Notes under the pieces: model-generated
What the model was told of the DNA's origin: nothing
The model's input: only the letters and a program-made list of their open reading frames with translations
The model's database searches: none
Position numbers and translations under genes: made by a program
Shown: positions 1 to 9,434 of the stretch, one piece after another
How positions within the stretch are numbered: position 1 is the stretch's first letter
How the letters are laid out: each line of letters starts with the position of its first letter
From: CAYLLT01 sp964384465
GTDB taxonomy: Bacteria > Planctomycetota > Phycisphaerae > UBA1845 > PWPN01
Direction of reading: 5' to 3'
Length of the DNA stretch: 64,000 nucleotides
NCBI GenBank assembly: GCA_964384465.1
Contig: CAYLLT010000012.1
Location: forward strand, 1 to 64,000

Positions 1-3000
1 ATGCTGTTGATCGAGCTGGTCAGGTACAGCTTGTTGTCCGTCGCGGACCACAGCAAGGCCGACGGACTGGGCACGCTGAGCGGCACGCGCTTTTCCGAGC
101 TATTGCCGGTGTTTTCATTGTAGATCAGCAGCCAGTTGTTGTTCGGCGTCAGCGCCTGGGCGGCGAGGATGAACAGATTGCCGGATGCGTCGATCTCAAT
201 TTCGCGCAGGTGCTGCACGTCGGTGGTCTGGCCGACGGTGCAGGATTCGGAGGTGATGGTGCACTCGGGGTCGTCAGCCGGGTTCTGGCCATACAGCGTG
301 ATCAGGGTGTAGTTGCCGTTGAAGACGCCGTTCGTGCCGCGTTCGAGCTGAAGCTTGGCGGCCACGCGATAGGGGCACTGGGAGGTATTCTGCGGGATGA
401 CCACGACCGGCAGCGCGTAAGCGAAATCCCTGGTGCTCTCCGTCCGTCCGAAGGCGACGTCCGCCAGTGGGGGCGTGGCGCCGCTCTCTTCGTTGACGAT
501 CACGCTGTGGATGCCGACGTAGAGCGTGCCGCCGGTGATGCTGAATGAGCGCGGCGGGATGACCTGCCGCTGGCCCACCAGCTCGCTGCCGGTCCGCAGC
601 AGGCCGAGTGCGCCGTGGAGCTGATAGATGTTGCCGTCATGGTCCTGGATCAGCCGGCCGTTGGAACGGCTGGTGGGATCGGCGCTGTCCGCGCCGGCCG
701 GCGCCTGGACCCCGGCGCAGGCGCCATTGCTGTCGATAGAATACACGTAGTCAAATTGCTGGCCGGGCTGGTTCGGCTTGCCGGCGATCAGCAATCGGTC
801 GGCCGTTGCGGTCAGCGGGTGCGGCGGGGGTAAATCCTTGTCGCCGGCGGTGCCGTCGGCGCGGGCAATGCCGATGTTGCAGGCGTTGGGCGGCGGATGG
901 TCGGCATCCATCACGCTGTCCCAGCCCAGCAGGTCCATCAGGTCGACATAATGATCGCCGCCGTAGACCTGGTCGAGGCAGGTTTTCTTGGCCAGACTGG
1001 CCTGGCCCAGCGCCTGACCGTATTCGGCCAGCAGCACCAGGTAATCCTGGCTGTCGGCCGTACACCCATTAAAGTTCAGGTCGCCGCACGAACAGCACGC
1101 GGTGATGTTCGGATCGAAGTTGTCGATCCACACGCGCGAGGCGACCGGCGGGGTGGTGTTGCCCTGCGCGTTGAGGCCGCGCAGCTCCAGCTCGACGTGT
1201 GTACCCCGGACGAAGTTGAGCGGCGGATTGGCGACCGTCCGCGGGAACGTGCCGTAGAACACGCCGAAGGTGTTGCTGCCGATCGACCCCGGCCGTCCGG
1301 AAGTCGGCATATGCACGCGAGCGACCTCGAAACTCCGCACGCCCACGTCCTGATTGTCGCTCAGGTAGACGACTATTTCAGCGTCGGGATTCTCGACGAA
1401 CAGATACTCAAAGAGGATGGTGATCTTCTCATCGCCGGCGCGGGCAAACGCGCCCTTGGCGGCGACGGAACTGGCCGATTGCATCCCCGGTGCCTGTGTT
1501 CGCAATTCCATCAAGCCATCGCCAGGTCCGCGCGCATCCGGGATTTGTACAATGTTGCCCTCCAACGGGGCCGCTGGATAGGGCGGCTGGGTGTCTGCCT
1601 CATCGCGCAGGCGCGTCCGCAAGCGGGTATTGAACTCTGTCTGATTGTCCAGGGCGACGTTTACCAGTGAGAAACCCAACAACGGCTCATCGACGATCTG
1701 ACTCCCTGCTGCCGCACTCAACGTTTCGTAATAGAGCGTTTGCAACGCGGTGTTCAGAACTGAACCTTCGCCCAGAACGAGTTGACGCACATAAACGGTC
1801 TCGGGATGCGTCTGGTCCCCTTGAAATTGGAACCCGGTCCGATTGGTCAGATTCAATTTGGCGTTGGGCAGGAGTTCGAGCTTGTCGAGAACCCAGTTTG
1901 CGGCAGGCAAACCATCGAAGCGGTTTCCGATAGTCGTCTGTAATACGCCGGATGCGCACGCTGGGCTCATGCAATCAAGATCGAGGCCGCGCAACTCAAG
2001 TAAGGCTCCCTGCGTCCCATACGCCGGATCGGCGGGGACCTGTACTTGCAGGAAGTTGTTGACCAATACCGGTGGTGTTGTATTACCCGGTAGGGGGTCC
2101 AGGTCCAGATAGCGCTCCGGCGTTGTCAGAATTGTACAGTTCGAAATCGTTAAAGCGCCTTCGAGGAGGAATTCTCCAACAGATCCAGTCGGTGCCTGAG
2201 CGGCCATAATGATAAAGCCATCCAAAACGGCCTCGCCGTGGGTATTCACGCGAGGTGGCCCCGTGACTACGCTCTGACAATTGCCTGGATCATTCGTAAG
2301 GATGGTGGGATGCGCGGCCGGATCGCGCTGTTCGCGGCTCGTCTCGTTTCCGCCGAATCCGCCGTACACGCCGAGGCCATACGACGGCCGGAAGCTCGCG
2401 CACCTCGGTTGACCTTCTAGCGGCGTCGGCGGAGAAGTCGGGGTGTAGGTTCCTGCGGCGACCCAGATCTCTTGCACTTCCGAACCGCTATCGCTGGCCG
2501 CGGCTTGCAACGCAGTTTCGAGGTCATTGAAGGCCGTCGCCCAGCCACACCCGTTGCCGCCGGGCGCAGCGCTGCCATTCACGTACAAAACACCATTTCC
2601 GCTGCAAAGCAGACCGCGGTCGTATAGGTATGATCCAAAGGCGAAATATCTGCCATCGGCGGAGATGTCGCTCATCTCGGAAGCAGTAGAAATGAGCGTC
2701 GTACTGCCCCGCTTCTGATCGTGGAGATAGACGGCGGAAGAAGTCGCGCCCGCCGCCAAATTTGTGGCAGAGCTCTGGAAGGCCATGAACCTTCCATTAT
2801 CCGAAACCACACCTTGAGAGCAGTGGCCATTTGCCTCGGTGCCCGTAGAATTAACGCTCACACGCTCGATAGTGCCTGCTTCCAGGTCTCGAACAAATAT
2901 ATCCTGGTTATTGTTCGCGTCGCCCGTGACCAAGTTGCTCGCGGCGCTCTCGAAAATGACGTATCTGCCGTTCTTGGATATCCGGGGCTGATCACTGTCG

Positions 3001-5672
3001 CCGTTTGCCTCAGCACCATCAGCCGCGACGCTCAGTCGGATCAGGGTTTGGCAGCCTGGGCAATCCTCATCGAAAATCCCATTCCCGTCAGCATCGCGAT
3101 CGTATAAGAACACGTCTTTTTTGCCATTCGTGTCGTTGGGGACCATATTGGTGGCTCTGCTCGCGAAGCAGAGGAATCGTCCGTCCACCGAAAGTACCGG
3201 GGACGTGCTATCGCCGTCGCTGGCGGCCCCGTTGGGGCCGACGGTCACCAATGTGGTTTTGACGCATCCGGTGCAGGTCTCATCGAAGACACCATTGCCG
3301 TTTGCGTCACGGTCCAGGACGTAAACGTCGTTCCTCGTGTAGGGGGGTAATGGACTAGAGATCGGGTTCAGGAAAGCAACATGACGACCGTTCGCGGAAA
3401 GCACGGGCTGTTGAGCCGTCAGGGCGGTGAGTCGGGTCGTCGTACTCGTTTGCATATCACGCACGTAGATGGCAATGGACGCATTGCAATCTACGTTCGA
3501 GGGGCAACTTAGCGACGACGCGCAGGAGTAAGCCCCAGGCAGGTTCCCCGCCACACTGCTAAAGGCGACCCAGCGGCCGTCGGATGAGATTGAAGGTTGG
3601 AAACTTTCATCGTTTGCTTGCACACCGCCCACGCCAACGCTAATCCGCTGTGTTGTGCCCGCCAGTCGATCACGGATGAAGATGTCGCTCGCCGGGTTGC
3701 TAACTGGATTGATGCAATCGAGACGACACTCCGGCCAATTGCACGAACCTGAGCAACTCGAAGGAGGACAGGATGATGGTGGCGGCAACGCGCAGACACA
3801 ATGAAATCCGAAAACACAAGTACAGTCCAGATTCGTATCACCGTCCACAAGATTATCATTCGTGCTGGCAAAGGCGACGAACCGAGCGTTCTCGGACAAT
3901 ACGGACTGTCCGCCAGATCCACTCTGGCCGGACGTGGAAACGCTCACTAGCTCGATTGTCCCGTTCCGTGGGGGCGCGGCATCCGAAACAACCAGGGTGA
4001 CCGGAGTGGAGTAAATCGTGCACCAGGTATTACTGATCGCGCAACGGTATTTGTGGTGATGATCAGATGGCTTGGCCCGAAATGTGTAGTGGTTGTTGGC
4101 ACCGTTTAGCAGAGGCGAATAGGAAGTGCCGCTATAATCACTGACTTGCCACTGAAAGGTGAGCGGCAGAGGATTGCTTGCTTCCACCCAGAGCGTAACG
4201 TCCGCTCCGGTACAGACAATGGGGTCACCTGACTGTTGGTCGATCTGCGGTGGGGGCACCACCGTCAGAGTCGCGCCCGCTGATGCCACCGTGCTGCAGA
4301 CGTTACTGACCAGGCAGCGATATTGCCGGCCGTCGTCTCCGGCGATCGTCGTGAAGCTATAACCAGCCGATGTGGCGCCTCCGATATTGCTCCATAGCGA
4401 ACCGCCGTTTGAACTCGTCTCCCACTGATAGGCCGGCGCCGGTGTGCCGGTCGCGGTGACGCTGAAGTTCGCCTGACCCCCTGCACACAAGACAACATCA
4501 TGGGGCTGTCCGGTGATTGATAAATTACCGGTAACTGGCGCGTGCTGGCACGTATGGTTCGCGTCACAGGTATCTGTCGTACACACATTACTGTCGTCGC
4601 AATCGCCCGCCGTGCCGCACGTCACGGTCAGAGCGATGGAGGTGTCGCCGGATCGACCCTGCGCATCTGTCGCCACCACGGGAATGGCCTTTGTGCCGGG
4701 GCCGGTGGAGAGATTGGACGGGATGAGGAGACTGTACGAGTAGATGTTGTCCCCCGGAGTGATATCACCGTGCGTACCATCATCATAAAATGTCTGAGCA
4801 TTGGAGAGAGAGACGTCGATCGAGTTTCTGAGATCCCCAGTGACTTGGATATTGCTGTTTGTCGGCCCAGGCGGCGGCGAGACGGCGGCCGTCAGGAATG
4901 TGGCTTCTCCCACGCCCACAGTTGACGGGTTGCTCGATCCCGCGACTTGCAGCGGACCATTGCAGTTCAGCACTTCGTCGAACGTGGTGGCAACACACAG
5001 ATTATCGATCATTTCGATCGAGGACTCAGAGAGGGGCGTTGCCTGGCGAAACGCGAAAGCCGTCACGGCGCGGCTGAAACCCGCATCGGTCGGAGTGATC
5101 GACGGGCTGGAGATGTTGGCAGGATTGACCCACATGGATCCCTTCTGGTTCGTGTAATCGTAGGAAACCACCACGCGGTAGGTCGTGCCAAGCATCAAAT
5201 CGGCTGGCCAGGAGGTACCATTGGCCAACGTGCTATTATTGGAGAGCGTCAGTGTGTAACCACTCGTCATGGGCGCGTTGACCCACAAACGCGACACAAA
5301 GTTGGTCGTCCCCTGAAGAAAGAGGCCGAAATATGCGGGCGTGATCGGCCCGGGAGCGGTGACGGTGAGATCAAACGCGGCAAAAAGCACCGTGCCGGGT
5401 CCGGCTGTGAAGTTCAGAGGAATGTTCACGTCCTCATTGAACCCGGTTTGCTGAACGATGGATGCAGCGCCGCTGGTCACCTGGACTGACCCGACTCCCG
5501 ACCCGCTGTGGGCATTCCAAGTTCCCCCCGGCCCGGGCGAAGGCGTATGACCCACGAGATTCCCGTTCGTATAGGAAAATGTTTCACTGACCAATAGCGC
5601 TGCGGAGGCGACCGGAGACTGAAGTCCGATGATGAACCCGACCAACACTCCCGCTCTCAATGACCGTCTCAC
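1..5672 (-). CDS. Giant secreted mosaic protein with Ig-like, PD40-like and dockerin-like modules (C-terminus outside window)
   Basis: The frame is open from a GTG at 5672 to the left edge, at least 1,890 codons. The GTG is chosen because a signal peptide follows directly (basic VRRSLRAG, hydrophobic core, VASA). In order: a beta-sandwich resembling LamG/concanavalin modules (about residues 30-240), a Cys-rich segment with VCTTDTCDANHTC (about 355), two Ig-like domains (about 375-460 and 465-550; the first has YRCLVSNVC), then at least five WD40/TolB-like PD40 repeats (about 560-1010; pattern GR-aromatic-VAF..S followed by VRD). A module opening with LYVNGSAAPGGNGCGWAT (about 1030) leads into a probable parallel beta-helix. 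A dockerin-like segment (about 1530; DLNFNGCTADSQDYLVLL, then YVDLMDLLGWD) is followed by a further beta-rich region. No catalytic motif was recognised. Surface adhesion or polymer binding is inference. The architecture fits planctomycete extracellular proteins. Confidence 0.85.
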   Translation of the reverse strand, partial: MRRSLRAGVLVGFIIGLQSPVASAALLVSETFSYTNGNLVGHTPSPGPGGTWNAHSGSGVGSVQVTSGAASIVQQTGFNEDVNIPLNFTAGPGTVLFAAFDLTVTAPGPITPAYFGLFLQGTTNFVSRLWVNAPMTSGYTLTLSNNSTLANGTSWPADLMLGTTYRVVVSYDYTNQKGSMWVNPANISSPSITPTDAGFSRAVTAFAFRQATPLSESSIEMIDNLCVATTFDEVLNCNGPLQVAGSSNPSTVGVGEATFLTAAVSPPPGPTNSNIQVTGDLRNSIDVSLSNAQTFYDDGTHGDITPGDNIYSYSLLIPSNLSTGPGTKAIPVVATDAQGRSGDTSIALTVTCGTAGDCDDSNVCTTDTCDANHTCQHAPVTGNLSITGQPHDVVLCAGGQANFSVTATGTPAPAYQWETSSNGGSLWSNIGGATSAGYSFTTIAGDDGRQYRCLVSNVCSTVASAGATLTVVPPPQIDQQSGDPIVCTGADVTLWVEASNPLPLTFQWQVSDYSGTSYSPLLNGANNHYTFRAKPSDHHHKYRCAISNTWCTIYSTPVTLVVSDAAPPRNGTIELVSVSTSGQSGSGGQSVLSENARFVAFASTNDNLVDGDTNLDCTCVFGFHCVCALPPPSSCPPSSCSGSCNWPECRLDCINPVSNPASDIFIRDRLAGTTQRISVGVGGVQANDESFQPSISSDGRWVAFSSVAGNLPGAYSCASSLSCPSNVDCNASIAIYVRDMQTSTTTRLTALTAQQPVLSANGRHVAFLNPISSPLPPYTRNDVYVLDRDANGNGVFDETCTGCVKTTLVTVGPNGAASDGDSTSPVLSVDGRFLCFASRATNMVPNDTNGKKDVFLYDRDADGNGIFDEDCPGCQTLIRLSVAADGAEANGDSDQPRISKNGRYVIFESAASNLVTGDANNNQDIFVRDLEAGTIERVSVNSTGTEANGHCSQGVVSDNGRFMAFQSSATNLAAGATSSAVYLHDQKRGSTTLISTASEMSDISADGRYFAFGSYLYDRGLLCSGNGVLYVNGSAAPGGNGCGWATAFNDLETALQAAASDSGSEVQEIWVAAGTYTPTSPPTPLEGQPRCASFRPSYGLGVYGGFGGNETSREQRDPAAHPTILTNDPGNCQSVVTGPPRVNTHGEAVLDGFIIMAAQAPTGSVGEFLLEGALTISNCTILTTPERYLDLDPLPGNTTPPVLVNNFLQVQVPADPAYGTQGALLELRGLDLDCMSPACASGVLQTTIGNRFDGLPAANWVLDKLELLPNAKLNLTNRTGFQFQGDQTHPETVYVRQLVLGEGSVLNTALQTLYYETLSAAAGSQIVDEPLLGFSLVNVALDNQTEFNTRLRTRLRDEADTQPPYPAAPLEGNIVQIPDARGPGDGLMELRTQAPGMQSASSVAAKGAFARAGDEKITILFEYLFVENPDAEIVVYLSDNQDVGVRSFEVARVHMPTSGRPGSIGSNTFGVFYGTFPRTVANPPLNFVRGTHVELELRGLNAQGNTTPPVASRVWIDNFDPNITACCSCGDLNFNGCTADSQDYLVLLAEYGQALGQASLAKKTCLDQVYGGDHYVDLMDLLGWDSVMDADHPPPNACNIGIARADGTAGDKDLPPPHPLTATADRLLIAGKPNQPGQQFDYVYSIDSNGACAGVQAPAGADSADPTSRSNGRLIQDHDGNIYQLHGALGLLRTGSELVGQRQVIPPRSFSITGGTLYVGIHSVIVNEESGATPPLADVAFGRTESTRDFAYALPVVVIPQNTSQCPYRVAAKLQLERGTNGVFNGNYTLITLYGQNPADDPECTITSESCTVGQTTDVQHLREIEIDASGNLFILAAQALTPNNNWLLIYNENTGNSSEKRVPLSVPSPSALLWSATDNKLYLTSSINS

Positions 5673-5891
5673 CGCTTCGCCCCCTTTGGTTCCGTGTATC
5701 TCGTATGCTCGTAATCGTGACCATCAATCTGGCGCATTGGCATCCGTTCGACGTTGACTGGCCATGCGAATCGCCCCATCGCGGACTTCACGGCGTCACC
5801 TCCTGTCGTGGTGACTGGGATAATTCCGCCGGCATCGAGGTCGCGGACTGCCCGTCACGGCCAGCGGCCGTGCCGTGGCCGGACAACTGGC

Positions 5892-6083
5892 TCAATCGCG
5901 CCTGGACGCCGACGGGAACCAGCGGCTGCCCTTCGCTGTAAGGCTGCGTTCGTAGTAATCGATCGCACTGCTGTTGCGGCCGGCTTTGAGTTCGCGCTCG
6001 GCGGCCAGCGATGGAACCGGCAGCGCCGACCACAGGCCGATCGCGACCAGCATCCATCCCATTCGGAAATAGCTACGAAACAT
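5892..6083 (-). CDS. Small exported protein, possibly frameshifted
   Basis: This 63-residue frame starts with a convincing signal peptide (MFRSYFRMGWMLVAIGLW, then LPVPSLAA) followed by a short helix that looks like part of a TPR (SAIDYYERSL). Just after the helix the neighbouring frame continues with plausible protein (PYSEGQPLVPVGVQARL) to a stop at 5788. A single indel near 5945 could therefore have split one gene of about 98 codons into two frames. It lies upstream of, and in the same direction as, the giant surface protein. Function unknown; the gene itself is uncertain. Confidence 0.35.
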   Translation of the reverse strand: MFRSYFRMGWMLVAIGLWSALPVPSLAAERELKAGRNSSAIDYYERSLTAKGSRWFPSASRRD

Positions 6084-6130
6084 GTCTCACCACTTCTGTC
6101 TTCGCGGTTGCCGCGTCAACCTGACACGAG

Positions 6131-6298
6131 ATTCACCACGGAGGCACAGAGACACGGAGAAAACAACTCTGAGGAAGGCAAGAATACAGGAATGATTTCA
6201 TGGCTTCCTGGTCTCCTCATGGCATTCAACTCTGCGTGTATCCGCAACCTCTGCGGATCAGTTTCTCTTCGTGCCTCGGTCTCTCCGTGTTGATTCAT
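6131..6298. repeat. MITE-like dispersed inverted repeat
   Basis: The left end (CACCACGGAGGCACAGAGAC, then ACGGAGAAA) is imperfectly matched in reverse complement by the right end (TTTCTCTTCGTGCCTCGGTC, then TCTCCGTGTTGATT). The spacer is about 95 bp. From memory, similar 'gaggcacagagacacgg' sequences recur in many environmental genomes; copy number here cannot be checked. No transposase is encoded inside. Confidence 0.55.
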
Positions 6299-6669
6299 CC
6301 GGCGCAAGCGCGATCCGCGGGCCGCGCTCACGATTTTCGTTGTGGAAAACAAGACCAGCATACGCGGCAATCCTTCCATTTTCAACAGAAATCTTCCCGA
6401 ATTCGCATTAAAGCACTGCAATAGCGGCGCCCGGTGTAACCGGTGTTTCAGCAGCAGTCTAAAGCCCGCTCGTTTGGCTGATGACATGGACTGCGGGTGA
6501 TACTTGGAAAACCCGCCGGCCATGTTACCCGTCGGCCGTAGATCCACATTCGCAATAACATTCAGAAATGCTTTCGGGCTGATCCGCCGCAATCTGACTC
6601 GGCTTTGAGAAAAATATTCCAGGTTCCGTGCCGCTTTCCGCCCGGCATTCATCTTACTACTCACCTGAT

Positions 6670-6686
6670 TGGCACATGGCGTGCTA
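6670..6686 (+). promoter_or_regulatory. Possible sigma54 (-24/-12) promoter upstream of GH105
   Basis: TTGGCACATGGCGTGCTAA has GG and GC separated by exactly ten bases, with TGGCAC at -24 and GTGCT at -12 (consensus TTGC). It lies about 125 bp before the GH105 start. It is weaker than the hydrogenase and nfn sites and could be chance. Confidence 0.35.
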
Positions 6687-6812
6687 ACCCTCTTGATGAG
6701 TTGAGGGCATGCTGATCATCGCCTTCATCTGACGGCGGGGTTCCGCGCGCGAAGCGGCGAATCACACCGAGGCTGTGTCCTTTCCCGCCGGGGTTCGGTT
6801 GATTGGTCCGTT

Positions 6813-8057
6813 ATGGCTCGTCAATCCATATTGTGCTCATTGGTTTCTTTACCTGGCCTGATCTCGAGCTTAACCGCCTGCCGCTTAGCAAATGAAGATC
6901 ATGTCTGGTCGCCCGGTCCTGAGCCGATGGCCCGCAGGGTCGCTGATCGGGTGCTGGTCGATTTTCCCAGGCCGCCGCCGTTCAACTGGGGTGAAGGCGT
7001 CCTGATGGCGGGGATGATGCGCGCCGGCGCCGTGCTGGAAGAACCGCGGTATGTCGCGTTTGTTCGCGCATGGGCCGATCACTGGCGTGCGGCCGGCATC
7101 GATCGATTGCTGGAAGGCGACGAGCATGCAGGTTTAAGGAGGTATTGCGGGCAATGGGGGCCGGGTTACGCCCTCCTCCTGCTGTATGAGCGAACCCAAG
7201 ATCCGGCGTACCTTGAAATCGCCCGTCAGATCGCCGATTTCCTCCTCACCCGGGCCGGGCGCACGCGAGAAGGGGGTTTTACCCACTATGGAGACAGCAA
7301 ACAACTCTGGGTGGATACGTTGTACATGAGCATTCCGCTGCTGGTGCATCTGGCTCGCGTGGACGCACGGCCCGAGCTGCTTCGCGAAGCCGCACACCAG
7401 ATGATCGTGTACTCGGACCGCTTGCAGGATGATCGCACCGGGTTGTTTTATCACATGTATGATGAGCCCAGCGGCCGGCTTACGGATGTCCTGTGGGGCC
7501 GCGGCAATGGGTGGGTGGCGCTGTCGTATGTGGAGCTGTTGTCCGAAATGGAAAAGGGGTCAGGTTCATTTTGCCGGAACGGCCCGAAGGGTGCTGCGCA
7601 CAAAATGAACCTGACCCCTTTTCCGGAATTCCCGCGCATCGATCGCGATTTCCGGAACCAGATGGCAGGCCTGCTGGCGATGCAGGATGATCAGACCCAG
7701 TTATGGCACACGGTACTCGACCGTCAGGATTCCTATCTGGAAACGTCGTGCAGCGCGATGATCCTGTGCAGTCTGATCCGGGCGGAGCGATACGGTTTGT
7801 TGAGCAAGAAAGGGGTCAGGCTTCATTTGCCGGAACGGCCCTCCGGGTGCTTCGCACAAATGAAGCCTGACCCCTTTCGGCTCGAAAAAACATGGCGCGG
7901 TTTGGCCGCAAAAGTGGATGAAACGGGCCACGTGGTCGGCGTTTCCGCCGGGACAATCACGGGGCGATATGAGGACTATGCCCGCAAGGGCGTGGGTACG
8001 TACACCTGGGGCACCGGCGCCTTCCTCCTGGCGGCCAGCGGGCTCTGCGAGAACTGA
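6813..8057 (+). CDS. GH105-type unsaturated glucuronyl/galacturonyl hydrolase lipoprotein with two in-frame hairpin insertions
   Basis: Predicted lipoprotein (N-terminal hydrophobic stretch ending at lipobox LTAC) with an (alpha/alpha)6 barrel of the GH105/GH88 type (YteR/YesR), which removes 4,5-unsaturated uronic acid from pectin-derived oligosaccharides. Supporting motifs are WGPGYALLLLYE, QLWVDTLYMSIPLL (the WVD aspartate is the usual catalytic residue) and WGRGNGWVALSYVELL. The 414-residue product is longer than the family norm because residues 247-271 and about 333-356 are translations of palindromic repeats (KGSGSFCRNGPKG and the related LPERPSGCFAQMKPD). Without them the length is about 365, as expected. 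The flanking family sequence resumes in frame after each insertion. Whether the enzyme still folds is unknown. Confidence 0.85.
   Translation: MARQSILCSLVSLPGLISSLTACRLANEDHVWSPGPEPMARRVADRVLVDFPRPPPFNWGEGVLMAGMMRAGAVLEEPRYVAFVRAWADHWRAAGIDRLLEGDEHAGLRRYCGQWGPGYALLLLYERTQDPAYLEIARQIADFLLTRAGRTREGGFTHYGDSKQLWVDTLYMSIPLLVHLARVDARPELLREAAHQMIVYSDRLQDDRTGLFYHMYDEPSGRLTDVLWGRGNGWVALSYVELLSEMEKGSGSFCRNGPKGAAHKMNLTPFPEFPRIDRDFRNQMAGLLAMQDDQTQLWHTVLDRQDSYLETSCSAMILCSLIRAERYGLLSKKGVRLHLPERPSGCFAQMKPDPFRLEKTWRGLAAKVDETGHVVGVSAGTITGRYEDYARKGVGTYTWGTGAFLLAASGLCEN
7550..7624 (+). repeat. Hairpin repeat family A, copy 1 (inside GH105)
   Basis: Perfect 24 bp arms (7550-7573 and 7601-7624; GGAAAAGGGGTCAGGTTCAT...) flank a 27 bp loop. 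The total of 75 bp equals 25 codons and keeps the frame open. It is nearly identical to the copy in the GH28 gene at 23238. Confidence 0.95.
7808..7878 (+). repeat. Hairpin repeat family A, copy 2 (inside GH105)
   Basis: Perfect 22 bp arms (7808-7829 and 7857-7878; GAAAGGGGTCAGGCTTCATT...) flank a 27 bp loop closely related to that of copy 1. The arms differ from copy 1 by matched changes on both sides, so the stem is conserved while the sequence drifts. The frame is preserved. Confidence 0.93.
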
Positions 8058-8099
8058 TCACCAAGGCGAACCAGTCTGTTTGTTTCCCGAACGCGGTGC

Positions 8100-8129
8100 G
8101 GTACGGGTGGTACCAGGCGGTACCCGTGC
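8100..8129. promoter_or_regulatory. Inverted repeat next to hydrogenase promoter, possible operator
   Basis: The segment reads GTACGGGTGGTACC-AGGC-GGTACCCGTGC; ACGGGT and ACCCGT are inverted and a GGTACC core occurs on each side. It ends four bases before the sigma54-like -24 element. It could bind a regulator or form a hairpin; no family can be assigned. Confidence 0.35.
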
Positions 8130-8132
8130 GGA

Positions 8133-8148
8133 TGGCACCCGGCTTGCT
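8133..8148 (+). promoter_or_regulatory. Sigma54 (-24/-12) promoter of the hydrogenase operon
   Basis: TGGCACCCGGCTTGCT matches the consensus TGGCAC-N5-TTGCW exactly, with GG-N10-GC spacing. Transcription would begin near 8160, about 100 bp before the GTG of hydB. An NtrC-family activator gene is present at 27997. Confidence 0.7.
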
Positions 8149-8261
8149 CTATTTCCAAGTAGTGGCGATGACCGTGATCTGATGAGCGCCATTCATGCAC
8201 CCCCGAGCTGTATATCGTGATTCGCCACGGGGGGGTGGTGAAATGACCCAAAGGAGTCGCC

Positions 8262-9434
8262 GTGGACGCCAATGAAATGTTCACCATCGACAAGAACGAG
8301 CTTGATCGGTTGATCGGCGTGCTCCGCGCCGAGGGCTATCACGTTGTCGGCCCCACCATTCGTGATGGGGCCATTGTGTATGACCAGATCACCTCAAATC
8401 AGGACCTTCCAAAAGGTTGGACCGAGGAGCAGGACGCGGGAACCTACCGATTGAGACGCCGCGGCGACGATGCCTGGTTCGGCTATGTCGTGGGCCCCCA
8501 TTCCTGGAAGAAGTACCTGTTCCCGCCGCGGCTCCGGCTGTTTTCCATCAAACGCAATGGCCAGAGAGTTCCCGAGATTGAGGATAATGATCCGGTCGTC
8601 CCGCGCTATGTGTTCCTGGGTGTGCGGTCCTGCGAGCTGGCGGCGATCAGGATTCAGGATCGCGTGTTCAACAGCGATATGGCGGATCCCTACTATGCCC
8701 GCGTCCGCCGCGAAGCGTTGATTATCGCGGTCAACTGCACGCAGCCGGGTGGAACCTGCTTCTGTAGCTCGATGAACACCGGTCCGCGTTGCACCGGAGG
8801 CTACGATTTGGCGCTGACGGAATTATCCACGTCCTTTGCCGTTCAAGTTGGAAGCGAGCGCGGGCGGGTGCTGCTCGATCGGGTCAATTACCATGTGGCC
8901 GATGCCAACACCCGGCACCTGGTCGATCTGGTCATGCAAACAGCCGCCGGCCGGATGGGCCGGGCGCTGGACACGAACGGTCTGCCGGAGATTCTGCTCA
9001 ACAATCTGGAGCATCCTCACTGGGACAAGGTCGCAGAGCGTTGTCTGGCCTGCGCGAACTGCACGCTGGCCTGTCCGACCTGTTTCTGTAGCAATGTCGA
9101 GGACACCACCGATCTGACGGGGGACCATGCAGAGCGATGGCGGACCTGGGGGTCCTGTTTCACGCTCGAGTTTTCCTACCACACCGGCGGGTGGAACCGG
9201 TCGTCGCTCCGGTCGCGCTATCGACAGTGGATGACGCACAAGCTCGCCGGCTGGCACGAGCAGTTCGGCACATCCGGCTGCGTCGGGTGCGGCCGCTGCA
9301 TCACCTGGTGTCCGGTGGGAATCGATATCACCGCGGAGGCCAAAGCGATCACCGAAGACGTTCGCCAGTCCCAGCAACGCCGGTCGAGCGCTGCACAGCT
9401 TGAGAGCGGCGGCACACAAGGGGCGCCATCATGA
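8262..9434 (+). CDS. hydB: Group 3b [NiFe] hydrogenase, beta (iron-sulfur) subunit
   Basis: This 390-residue subunit resembles the HydB/ShyB electron-transfer subunit of cytoplasmic sulfhydrogenase-type hydrogenases. It relays electrons between the small subunit and the NAD(P)-binding gamma subunit. Visible features are GVRSCELAAIRIQDRVF near residue 125, a Cys-rich CTQPGGTCFCS near 160, and two C-terminal ferredoxin motifs, CLACANCTLACPTC (about 261) and CVGCGRCITWCPVGID (about 339). The start is a GTG preceded by a strong ribosome binding site (AAAGGAG, five bases spacing). It is the first gene of hydBGDA and overlaps hydG by four bases (ATGA). Confidence 0.92.
   Translation: MDANEMFTIDKNELDRLIGVLRAEGYHVVGPTIRDGAIVYDQITSNQDLPKGWTEEQDAGTYRLRRRGDDAWFGYVVGPHSWKKYLFPPRLRLFSIKRNGQRVPEIEDNDPVVPRYVFLGVRSCELAAIRIQDRVFNSDMADPYYARVRREALIIAVNCTQPGGTCFCSSMNTGPRCTGGYDLALTELSTSFAVQVGSERGRVLLDRVNYHVADANTRHLVDLVMQTAAGRMGRALDTNGLPEILLNNLEHPHWDKVAERCLACANCTLACPTCFCSNVEDTTDLTGDHAERWRTWGSCFTLEFSYHTGGWNRSSLRSRYRQWMTHKLAGWHEQFGTSGCVGCGRCITWCPVGIDITAEAKAITEDVRQSQQRRSSAAQLESGGTQGAPS

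Larger units (their letters stand above)
5673..6812. other. Intergenic region between giant protein and GH105 gene
   Basis: Apart from the doubtful small gene at 5892-6083, this stretch holds a dispersed inverted repeat (6131-6298), a sigma54-like site (6670-6686) and AT-richer sequence with no convincing reading frame. A 182-codon frame on the minus strand here only translates the repeat and is not accepted. Confidence 0.6.

Noticed and set aside
6116..6664. Minus-strand frame of 182 codons
   Set aside because: Its C-terminal part (SPCLCASVVNLVSG) is the translation of a dispersed inverted repeat, and the rest has no protein-like features.
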